Origin: GCA-016699895 sp964633435
Lineage (GTDB): Bacteria; Patescibacteriota; Saccharimonadia; Saccharimonadales; Saccharimonadaceae
DNA: 21,959 nt
NCBI GenBank assembly: GCA_964633435.1
Contig: CAZWHA010000009.1
Span: 1-21,959 of the forward strand
Direction: 5' to 3'
Below are positions 14,573 to 21,699 of this stretch, one piece after another (the first letter of the stretch is position 1; each line of letters begins with the position of its first letter). The notes below the pieces were generated by a model, which did no database searches, had not been told where the DNA came from, and worked only from the letters and a program-made list of their open reading frames with translations. The translations under genes were made by a program, and so were the position numbers.

Positions 14573-16639
14573 TTAACGAACTTTGAACGCATCGATATAG
14601 ATGTACTTGCCACTAACCTTTTTTACCTTGATAGTGTGATTGCCAGGAGCCAGTCCAGACTTTGTAAAGGCGGCTTGCTGAAACTTCTTGTAGCCCTTGC
14701 CATTATCATAGGTCAAACTCACACGCTGGGCCGGTCCACTATCAATAGAAATATCGACGGAACCTGAATAGTCGTTCATCTCAGTGAATAACGTAATCGA
14801 CGTACCGGTAAAGCTCATGGAGAGCGAGCTGCCGTTTTTAGATAGGCGGTGGATTGTCCGGCCAAAATCAGGTGACGTATCTGATCGATCCTTGTAATAA
14901 TTCCAGCCCGAACCGCTGTACTTGATACGACTGTCGTTATCATCAATCAACGTTGTATCAGTAAATGTGCGACTGTTACCAAATGGATCCTTGACTACTA
15001 GTTTATATTGGAGCGAGGTACCCGCTGGCACGCCTTTATCGGTATACGTCCATGACTTTGACTGCCACCAGTTGGCTGCAAGCGTCTTGCTGGCAAGCTT
15101 GGTACCGTCAGCGCGATAGAGTTCATAGGTCAGGTTGACATTGTCGCTATCGCTCGTGGTATAGACGGTGACTTTAGATTCTTTCTTGCTGTTCGCTGGC
15201 GCTGCCGACACGCCATACCCAGCGAAGCGATAGGCACTCGGCCCAACGCTGTTCGGAGCCTTGGCTTTGGTGGTAAATCGCACCAATCCTTGCTGCGCAC
15301 TGCCTTCTACCTTTGGAAACTCACCCCCAATAGCAATATAATCTTTGTTGCCGACAATCGTCCAGCCGGCTTGGCTGGAACCGCTTTTATCACCGATAGT
15401 AAATTTCGGATACCAATGCAGCAGCTGGCTATAGTAATATTTGCCATCCTTTTTGCTAGTGCGAGCTGCCGTTTCGGCCATGACATGCTGGACCGGCTGT
15501 GTCTGAGTATATTGGTCAGGGAATCCGCCGATGGTCGAAGCTTTGTGTGGATGACCAACTGAATATAGGATACCATTGATTGGTACGGCATCGTACGTAT
15601 CGCCACGAGTAGCATTAATCCAGATGATTGATCCGTCCTTGGGGCTCACCGCAGCTCTACCTTCAAATACGCCTGAGCCCTTGGCTCCCTCCAAATAGCC
15701 CCAGCCCGTCAGATATACCTGTGAACCATCATAGCTGGCGCTCGAAAAGCCCATGGAACTATAGTTCAGTGACTTGCCAGGTGCCGGTTCACTAATTTGC
15801 ATACGGATGGGATACGATGAGCTCTGACTCGCCCATTTGACCTTGGCAGCCGTATCCAACTTGACCGCGCCCGAGGATAGATAGGTGCTACCAGCCAGTT
15901 TGTTGAAGGCACCAGCCACAATCAGGTTATTCTGTTTGGCGGCAATTGTCAGAGCGGCAACGCGTGAGCCACTCGGACCGTCTACATCAGCCTTCCACGA
16001 AGTATCGATTGAACCATTTGCCAGGTAGGCCGCGAGATTATGTCGCGCCTGGCCAGCTGCAGTCGTGAATCCGCCACCAACATATACGCGTTCGTTCGTC
16101 GCAGCGAGCGCCAATACTGCGCCATTTGTACCAGTAAACCCTGGCAATAGCTTGTTCGTTGTGAGATCAAAGGCAGCAAAGCGACTACGAGCTTGGCCGT
16201 CTACGGTAGTAAAGTTACCACCCACATACAGCCGTTTACCATCAGGCGAAGCCGTTATAGCACCAGCAACTTTTTTCGTACCAGCTGGAGCGCCAGTGAT
16301 ACTATGCACGAATATAGTGTCTAGTACGCCAGTGCGGATATCATACGCAAGGATATTTGTACGCGTTACAGTACCGCCACCACCCAAGGGTGCACCTGCT
16401 GGCCGAGCTGTCGAAAAGGTACCAACTGCGTATACTGTGTTCTCCACAAGCACTTGATCCCATACCATGCCATCCACCTGAACAGTTGGCAATGGGTCAG
16501 CCGAAAAGGTAAGCGGCGTAGAGCTCGATGTTGGTGCAGTATCAGCCTTGACTGACACTGTGCTGATTACTGAAAGTACCACAAGCCCTACAGCGGCAAC
16601 AATCAACGAATACTGCCGTAAATAACGACGAATTGACAT
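14573..16639 (-). CDS. Exported beta-propeller protein with C-terminal binding domain
   Basis: A 688-aa secreted protein. The N-terminus is a Sec signal peptide: basic MSIRRYLRQ, hydrophobic core to about residue 28, likely cleavage after VKA (32). Residues of about 100-480 hold propeller-like repeats of the delta-60/DUF5122 style (LYVGGNFTTVDGQARSRFAA, VYVGGGFTTAAGQARHNLAA, IAIGGEFPKVEGSAQQGLVR). A fibronectin-III-like stretch lies near 488-568, and a beta-sandwich at about 570-688 resembles carbohydrate-binding modules. No catalytic motif or cell-wall anchor is seen. The role is probably surface binding or adhesion, by inference. AGGGAG precedes the ATG. The gene is preceded by a phosphoesterase gene on the same strand, with 91 bp between that may hold a TATGAT promoter. 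Confidence 0.8.
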   Translation of the reverse strand: MSIRRYLRQYSLIVAAVGLVVLSVISTVSVKADTAPTSSSTPLTFSADPLPTVQVDGMVWDQVLVENTVYAVGTFSTARPAGAPLGGGGTVTRTNILAYDIRTGVLDTIFVHSITGAPAGTKKVAGAITASPDGKRLYVGGNFTTVDGQARSRFAAFDLTTNKLLPGFTGTNGAVLALAATNERVYVGGGFTTAAGQARHNLAAYLANGSIDTSWKADVDGPSGSRVAALTIAAKQNNLIVAGAFNKLAGSTYLSSGAVKLDTAAKVKWASQSSSYPIRMQISEPAPGKSLNYSSMGFSSASYDGSQVYLTGWGYLEGAKGSGVFEGRAAVSPKDGSIIWINATRGDTYDAVPINGILYSVGHPHKASTIGGFPDQYTQTQPVQHVMAETAARTSKKDGKYYYSQLLHWYPKFTIGDKSGSSQAGWTIVGNKDYIAIGGEFPKVEGSAQQGLVRFTTKAKAPNSVGPSAYRFAGYGVSAAPANSKKESKVTVYTTSDSDNVNLTYELYRADGTKLASKTLAANWWQSKSWTYTDKGVPAGTSLQYKLVVKDPFGNSRTFTDTTLIDDNDSRIKYSGSGWNYYKDRSDTSPDFGRTIHRLSKNGSSLSMSFTGTSITLFTEMNDYSGSVDISIDSGPAQRVSLTYDNGKGYKKFQQAAFTKSGLAPGNHTIKVKKVSGKYIYIDAFKVR

Positions 16640-16730
16640 AGTACACTCCCTGTAAATACTTAAGCAGCTATATTGTTAGCTTTGGCCCACTGTATCATAA
16701 AATCTATATAAATACAATCGCAGTATACCG

Positions 16731-17672
16731 CTACACTATCCAGTCAATGTTTGAAAATGTCACATTCGTGCCAGCCCGCCATGAGCTGGACTTGGGATCG
16801 TATATTTGTGTCGTAACAGTGCGTGCCGGGATATTGAACGTACAGACACGTGTCGGATTACTGTTGTAGTCGTGCCAGCAGTCAAGCAAATGATAGGTCT
16901 TGTGCCCTGTTGTGCCACTCGTCGATGTACTTGACGCCCAGCTGCCAACATGCCCCGAAAAGGTGAATTTTACGTTTGGGTTGTCACGAATAATGGCAGT
17001 ATACATGGCTTGAGCGCTGGTGTCGCCGTAACCAGCATTGCTGCCACTGACACTACCATTTGATTCCAGTATGTAATGGCCGAATATAATGACATTATGG
17101 TGCGGATGGGCCTTGATAACAGCATCAGCCCAGGGATACACGCCCGGACGCGGACAAAACTCGAGATTCATAACCAAAAAATTCAGTCCGCCCGCCGTAA
17201 AATACCGATAGGCATTATCTACCTTGCCCGTCTCGTATACTCCCTGAATATTGGGAAAACGCGAAAGCGGAAAATAGCTGTTGAAGGTGCTTGTATTGCG
17301 CAAATTTTGGTTGACATCACCCGGCGCTGCCGAACCCCCATATTGCACAGCGGCCGTGTCATGATTGCCGATACATAGTGCATAGGGAACCCCGGCATTA
17401 TCGAGGATAGCGAGCCCAGTATCAGCACGCACATAGTGACTATGCGTCTCGTCGTCCCAGTCGACGAGGTCGCCGTTTTGTACCATGAATTTGATATTCA
17501 AGGCATCACGATTGTTGACAATCCAATTCATACGCTCAACAAACATAACGGTTCGTCCAGCACTGCTGTTTTCTTGCTGAGTATCAGGCACGGCGATAAA
17601 TGTAAACTCCGTTTCTTGCTGAGAATTTGCCAAAACTCCGGCAGCACCACGTTGCGTACGTCTGTGTAGCAT
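16731..17672 (-). CDS. Calcineurin-type metallophosphoesterase
   Basis: A 313-aa phosphoesterase with a two-metal active site: VPDTQ (D30; the usual DxH has Q32, a recurrent variant in part of the family), QNGDLVDWDD (D68), GNHD (102-105), FGHY (H199) and FSGHVG (H241). It may cleave phosphomono- or diesters; substrate is unknown. Many homologues are extracellular, but no signal peptide is seen here: the N-terminus MLHRRTQRGAAGVLANSQQE is basic and polar. The ATG at 17672 lies 6 nt after an extended -10, suggesting a leaderless message and a real start. It is divergent from the small gene at 17719 and shares a strand with the exported propeller gene. Confidence 0.85.
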   Translation of the reverse strand: MLHRRTQRGAAGVLANSQQETEFTFIAVPDTQQENSSAGRTVMFVERMNWIVNNRDALNIKFMVQNGDLVDWDDETHSHYVRADTGLAILDNAGVPYALCIGNHDTAAVQYGGSAAPGDVNQNLRNTSTFNSYFPLSRFPNIQGVYETGKVDNAYRYFTAGGLNFLVMNLEFCPRPGVYPWADAVIKAHPHHNVIIFGHYILESNGSVSGSNAGYGDTSAQAMYTAIIRDNPNVKFTFSGHVGSWASSTSTSGTTGHKTYHLLDCWHDYNSNPTRVCTFNIPARTVTTQIYDPKSSSWRAGTNVTFSNIDWIV

Positions 17673-17678
17673 AAGTAT

Positions 17679-17687
17679 ATTGTAGCA
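17679..17687 (-). promoter_or_regulatory. Extended -10 of the phosphoesterase gene
   Basis: TGCTACAAT followed by ATACTT and ATG. It is the third exact copy of this 9-mer used as promoter in the window (also before fba and the Nudix gene at 9489). Confidence 0.7.
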
Positions 17688-17705
17688 TAAATGACTATTG
17701 TGTTT

Positions 17706-17711
17706 TATAAT
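17706..17711 (+). promoter_or_regulatory. -10 box of the 130-aa gene
   Basis: TATAAT followed by GAAGTAT (7 nt) and the ATG at 17719. The upstream -35 position would fall on the -10 of the divergent phosphoesterase promoter, so the two promoters interlock within 46 bp. Confidence 0.6.
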
Positions 17712-17718
17712 GAAGTAT

Positions 17719-18111
17719 ATGGATACTGACGCTCCCGTAATCCGCTATATTGCACTAATCGACTCGCTCAAACGAGACAATAAGTGGCTCGCCGACCCAG
17801 CCCAAATTTCCTACGCATTTCACACCTTTTCGCTACGCAATGAGCACGTATATGCACCGACTGGCGACGTTAGTTTTGTTTCACCCAACACCGACCCGCG
17901 CAACCTCGATGGAGGAATCGAACGACTCATTGATGCAGTGCTCCACCTAACTGTCACGACTTATGTGATTTCTGTCGATACGGCGCGGACTTTATTAGAG
18001 CTTCATACTCAGGGTGAAAAGATAGAAGTTAGCCCAGGATTTTCCCGCACTTATGAAGATTTGCAAGCACTTGTCCAGCAATCCGAAATAGATCATCCTG
18101 ACAATCATTAA
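17719..18111 (+). CDS. Hypothetical protein, 130 aa
   Basis: I do not recognise this protein. It is mixed alpha/beta in appearance, soluble, without signal peptide, membrane segment or known motif. The start MDTDAPVIRYIALI at 17719 is preferred over an in-frame start at 17698 because a TATAAT lies 7 nt before it, which would put the earlier start upstream of transcription. It is one of only two plus-strand genes in the window, set between the phosphoesterase and the tail-fibre-like cluster. Its stop is built into a terminator hairpin. Confidence 0.65.
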   Translation: MDTDAPVIRYIALIDSLKRDNKWLADPAQISYAFHTFSLRNEHVYAPTGDVSFVSPNTDPRNLDGGIERLIDAVLHLTVTTYVISVDTARTLLELHTQGEKIEVSPGFSRTYEDLQALVQQSEIDHPDNH

Positions 18112-18134
18112 TTACTAAATGTAATTACTTTTTT
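18109..18134 (+). terminator. Intrinsic terminator of the 130-aa gene
   Basis: TAATTAC-taaat-GTAATTA forms a 7-bp stem, then C and six T. The stem begins with the TAA stop. The stem is AT-rich, so it may be weak. It works only for the plus strand, since the other side lacks a T-run. Confidence 0.65.
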
Positions 18135-18148
18135 ATTCAACCCCAACC

Positions 18149-18184
18149 TATAGACCACTGATACACTGTGTTCACTTGTCTATA
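18149..18184. repeat. 7-bp inverted repeat between convergent genes
   Basis: TATAGAC (18149-18155) and GTCTATA (18178-18184) are reverse complements with 22 nt between, in the gap between the 130-aa gene and the beta-helix gene. No T-run follows on either strand. Purpose unknown; could be chance. Confidence 0.35.
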
Positions 18185-18202
18185 ATCTATGTGCAGATCG
18201 GC

Positions 18203-19873
18203 TCACGAACTCACCCACGCACCCATCCGCTGCGTCCCGGCTGCCACGCCCACGGCGGCAGCAACATTGATAGGGAGCGGCAATGCTTGAGTATGGTTGA
18301 TAGTAGCCGCCTGGATATTACCACTTGTCAGTGCCGGCACGGCCGCGTGGAGTGCTGCCGGCGTGTTGTAAGTGGTATAGCTATTGCTGGCGTTTCCCCA
18401 CTGAACAATCCCGCCAGACAGTTTAGTAATCGTGTTATTGCGCAGCTCGTTAAACATATCGTCAGCACTACGATTGTTATTGCTGTCAAATATTCGCGTC
18501 GGGATCGTACATGGCCCCATGATATTATTGGCGCTGACATTGTGATCAGTATCCCATGAGCATTCCTGGAGTGTCCGCGTCTTGTTATTGACATTGAGCG
18601 GACGGTCATCTCGCTGCATCATGATGTCTGCCGAGATACAATTGATGAACGTATTATTATAGAGGTCGGTATAACTACTGTCGAGGCAGCCGACACCAAA
18701 CCTGGCACCATCAATATAGTTTCCGGCCACCACACTACGATACTGCACACCGCCCAAGAACCCGCCCGAACTCAGCTCCATCGTGATACCGTCATAATGT
18801 GCCCCAGCGATGTAATTATGCAGTATATTCACCCGGACGCACGACACGTCAAACCAAATACCCATCGCGTCGGTATTGTCGACGACATAACAGTTACGCA
18901 CTGTTGCTCCTAGGCAGTCGGTAATCTTGATACCCGCCGTGGTCGGCTGCGCCTTGAATTCGCCTTGGTTATTATTTTGCATCACGCATGAATCCACCAG
19001 CAGTCCGTCACAGTAGGAACCGCCCATACCAGCATGCATATTATCTTCCAGCGTGCAGTAGCGCACCGTCATATTCGGCTTGTTCAGCGCCATGCCGGCA
19101 ATGGCTGATTGCCTGACGACAACATTTTCGAACAGCGAACCAGCCGAGCTACCGCCATAGTAAAAAGGCGCTCCGACATCACCGGTTTTGTCCGGTGCAT
19201 AGCGTCGCACCCCGACACCTTTCCAGCTTATTTTCTGTGATGCGACGACCAAATAACGCAGGTCAGATACCCGTACTTCATGACCAGCCGGGTTGGAGCC
19301 GATAGTAATGGTATTGTTGCCGTAATTCACCGAGAACTGCCCAGCCGAGGGCGTGGCGCCATCAGCAATTTGCGTCAAAGGATTGCCGTCATAAAATACC
19401 TGGTCAGATAGTCCGGCGTACATATCACCCTGCAGAAAGTTCGGATAATCAGCCCAGCCGGCACTGGTGGTGTGGTTGAACTGCGTCGGAATGCCTGTAT
19501 GCACCCACGTGGCGCCGTTTTGCGTCCAGCTCGTCACCACCACCGAGCCGTCGAACCAGACGGCCTCGCCTGGATAATTCATAACCGTACAGGGTTGGTT
19601 ACCAACAGTATGATCGAACTGCTCGTGGTATTCACCAGCCCGGCAGACAATGGTGCCATTTACTCCGGCCTGGTCGGTCGCGTAGGCGACAGTGCGTAGT
19701 GGCGCACCAATCGTCCCGGCATTGCTATTGGAGCCATTCACCGGATCGACATAGAGCGCGCCGCCAGGAATTGTATAGCCCGCCGTACCAATGGACAAAG
19801 CGCCCCGCTGCGAGGGCAGTTGTGGCCAGTTAGTAGTGATTGTTCGGCTCAGCCTTCGTGCCAGAATGCTCAT
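18203..19873 (-). CDS. Right-handed parallel beta-helix (pectate-lyase-like) protein
   Basis: A 556-aa protein. After a basic 30-residue start comes GGALYVDPVNGSNSNAG, typical of the first strand of right-handed beta-helix proteins, then repeated N- and D-rich rungs (about 200-480), for example VRYCTLEDNMHAG, VDSCVMQNNNQG, VRNCYVVDNTDAMG, LYNNTFINC. Such folds occur in polysaccharide lyases, epimerases and phage tailspikes; no lyase active-site set can be named from sequence alone. No classical signal peptide is present. It starts inside the stop of the 61-aa gene (ATGA, 19873-19870), so it is the last gene of the cluster. A tailspike-like polysaccharide-binding or cleaving role is inferred. 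Confidence 0.8.
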   Translation of the reverse strand: MSILARRLSRTITTNWPQLPSQRGALSIGTAGYTIPGGALYVDPVNGSNSNAGTIGAPLRTVAYATDQAGVNGTIVCRAGEYHEQFDHTVGNQPCTVMNYPGEAVWFDGSVVVTSWTQNGATWVHTGIPTQFNHTTSAGWADYPNFLQGDMYAGLSDQVFYDGNPLTQIADGATPSAGQFSVNYGNNTITIGSNPAGHEVRVSDLRYLVVASQKISWKGVGVRRYAPDKTGDVGAPFYYGGSSAGSLFENVVVRQSAIAGMALNKPNMTVRYCTLEDNMHAGMGGSYCDGLLVDSCVMQNNNQGEFKAQPTTAGIKITDCLGATVRNCYVVDNTDAMGIWFDVSCVRVNILHNYIAGAHYDGITMELSSGGFLGGVQYRSVVAGNYIDGARFGVGCLDSSYTDLYNNTFINCISADIMMQRDDRPLNVNNKTRTLQECSWDTDHNVSANNIMGPCTIPTRIFDSNNNRSADDMFNELRNNTITKLSGGIVQWGNASNSYTTYNTPAALHAAVPALTSGNIQAATINHTQALPLPINVAAAVGVAAGTQRMGAWVSS

Positions 19874-20055
19874 GCGGTGAAGCTGCGCAGCACTACATTC
19901 GTAGCGTCTGCTTTATAAGACGGCGGACCGAGTAGCTCGCCTTTAAGGTTGAGCGGCGCCCAAATATCGTCAGCTACAGGAAACAGATATCCTATAGTCA
20001 ACATATTTTTCTTGACTAGTTCGGCTTTTGTGAGGTCGTATTGAGGTTTCTCCAT
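19870..20055 (-). CDS. Small hypothetical protein, 61 aa
   Basis: An unrecognised 61-aa protein with a good ribosome binding site (AGGAGAATACT before ATG) and a 4-bp ATGA overlap with the beta-helix gene, which together argue that it is real. It begins MEKPQYDLTKAELVKKN and carries LGPPSYKADATNVV near the C-terminus. No signal peptide or transmembrane segment is seen. Its place between two tail-fibre-like genes suggests a chaperone, connector or accessory of the same assembly. Confidence 0.7.
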   Translation of the reverse strand: MEKPQYDLTKAELVKKNMLTIGYLFPVADDIWAPLNLKGELLGPPSYKADATNVVLRSFTA

Positions 20056-20073
20056 AGTATTCTCCTGGTTGTT

Positions 20074-21696
20074 CTAGTTGTTATTATACGGTGTATTCGG
20101 CACGATATTAATAGCACCTGAGCTCATTATACCAACAGCCCCGTAGCCAATTGCAGTATTTTTCGCACTGACGCTTGGACAGATATGGCCAATGACTGGT
20201 TTGCTATAGCTCATCACTGCACTCCAGGCTGCTCCGGATGCACCATAATCCATACCCAATATATCCCAATAGCTATAATTAGCCGCCAACTGACCGCCTG
20301 TATAGTCAGATTCATAGAAGTATCCCCAGTTTTTGTAACCCGCCGTACTCATAGCCGTAGGGAATGAAGCTCCCACCCCATAGGCCTTGCCGACAATATG
20401 ATCTTGCGGCGTACCAGGCAATGCATTAATCATGGTAATAAATTCATTGCGGTAGGCATTGGCATACTTGATATCCATAAATATCACATGACTTGGATAA
20501 TAGAGTGCCATCAATTCCTCGAAACGCATGTATGGCCGATTAGCCTGGGTCGGATTATTGGGAGCTACTGAGCCAAGTATCTGGTAGGCCTGAATCTGCG
20601 CCCAGGTCATGGTCGATGCTGCACCGAGCCCAGTTGTGCCGCTTGTCCGGTTGATATCTGCATCGTGTAGCCCGAACCATACTCCATCACTAGTACGCGC
20701 CAAGCTCAGCTCAATCGCTCCATATCCGCGGAGCGCCGACTGACCGTAGGCATACAGACTCATTTCGGGAAAATCGCGTGAGCCACCGCGGTGAGCGATG
20801 TAAAACGGGTTACTGGCCAGCATCGCCGTAACGGTACTGTAGCCAGGCTTTACTACCTTTAGGCCGCCGGGCGTCGTGAGTGTACCACCGCCATCGCTGA
20901 CCTTTAGATAGGCCGTCTGCAGAGCAGCACCGTCGCTGCGTTTTATTTGAAGGCCAGTTGGTACTGGCCCAGGACTGGGGATAGCGATCATACCCGCAAT
21001 ACCGTTGTAGTTATGGGCGTTCGGATAGGTAATCGTTGTTGCACCGACAACAGTACCCGAAGTTGCAATTGATTTTGTCGCAAATGTTACCGTTAAATCT
21101 CCTCCTGATGCGCTATCAATAGCCTTGGTAAAGCCATTGTCTACCGTGATCGAACCCGGCTCGTTTGTCGTAGCAATGGTCCGCTCAGCAGCAATAAATA
21201 GGACGTAATTGTCAGTATGGGTTGTGGTGAGACTCGGCGCAACTGCAGTCAAAGTTGTTGCATTGGTTTGGCGGTTTGTAAAAGTATCTTGCACCCAATT
21301 TGCGATATCATCCGCCCCCGAAAACCACAAGGTCTGGTAATAACAGGTATTCGAATGGCCCGTATCAGCATTGACGGTCCAGTTATACGTCGTTTCACCA
21401 GCTTGTCGCTGCTTGGCCCAAACACCAAAAGTCATCGTGCCCGAGCCGACCTGACCAAAAGGTGCGATAACCGTCCAGCCAGCAGAAGCCGTTGGAGTCT
21501 GGGTGGCAATCACAGTTGAGCCAGACGACATCACAACAACCATCCAGTTACCAGTTGCTAACGCGCTACCAACAACACTGCCTGAGTATACTGCAGTCGG
21601 ATCGAACGCAATCACATGCGCAGTATCTCCGGCCGTGACCGTGACACTAGGCAATTTGCCGTGATTGAGATAGCCTGACAGAGTTGGTGCGGGCAT
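20074..21696 (-). CDS. Tail-fibre-like protein with C-terminal GDPD domain
   Basis: A 540-aa two-part protein. Residues 1 to about 240 form a beta-rich domain with aromatic segments (GNWMVVVMSSGS, WTVIAPFGQVGSGTMTFGVW) like jelly-roll modules of phage minor tail proteins. From about 295 there is a glycerophosphodiester phosphodiesterase TIM barrel: AHRGGSRDFPE (H302, R303), IELSLARTSDG (E329), GLHDADINRTSG (H344, D345) and FMDIK (D398). The usual E-x-D metal pair reads E-L-S, and the later E reads D, a variation I recall from actinobacterial phage homologues. No signal peptide. It may cleave glycerol-phosphate polymers such as teichoic acid or lipid headgroups. AGGA lies before the ATG, 3 bp after the upstream gene. 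Confidence 0.82.
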   Translation of the reverse strand: MPAPTLSGYLNHGKLPSVTVTAGDTAHVIAFDPTAVYSGSVVGSALATGNWMVVVMSSGSTVIATQTPTASAGWTVIAPFGQVGSGTMTFGVWAKQRQAGETTYNWTVNADTGHSNTCYYQTLWFSGADDIANWVQDTFTNRQTNATTLTAVAPSLTTTHTDNYVLFIAAERTIATTNEPGSITVDNGFTKAIDSASGGDLTVTFATKSIATSGTVVGATTITYPNAHNYNGIAGMIAIPSPGPVPTGLQIKRSDGAALQTAYLKVSDGGGTLTTPGGLKVVKPGYSTVTAMLASNPFYIAHRGGSRDFPEMSLYAYGQSALRGYGAIELSLARTSDGVWFGLHDADINRTSGTTGLGAASTMTWAQIQAYQILGSVAPNNPTQANRPYMRFEELMALYYPSHVIFMDIKYANAYRNEFITMINALPGTPQDHIVGKAYGVGASFPTAMSTAGYKNWGYFYESDYTGGQLAANYSYWDILGMDYGASGAAWSAVMSYSKPVIGHICPSVSAKNTAIGYGAVGIMSSGAINIVPNTPYNNN

Positions 21697-21699
21697 AAT

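Noticed and set aside
18149..18184. Terminator or attachment site at the TATAGAC/GTCTATA repeat
   Set aside because: No T-run follows and no integrase is seen; a 7-bp repeat with 22-nt loop could arise by chance, so only a low-confidence repeat is listed.
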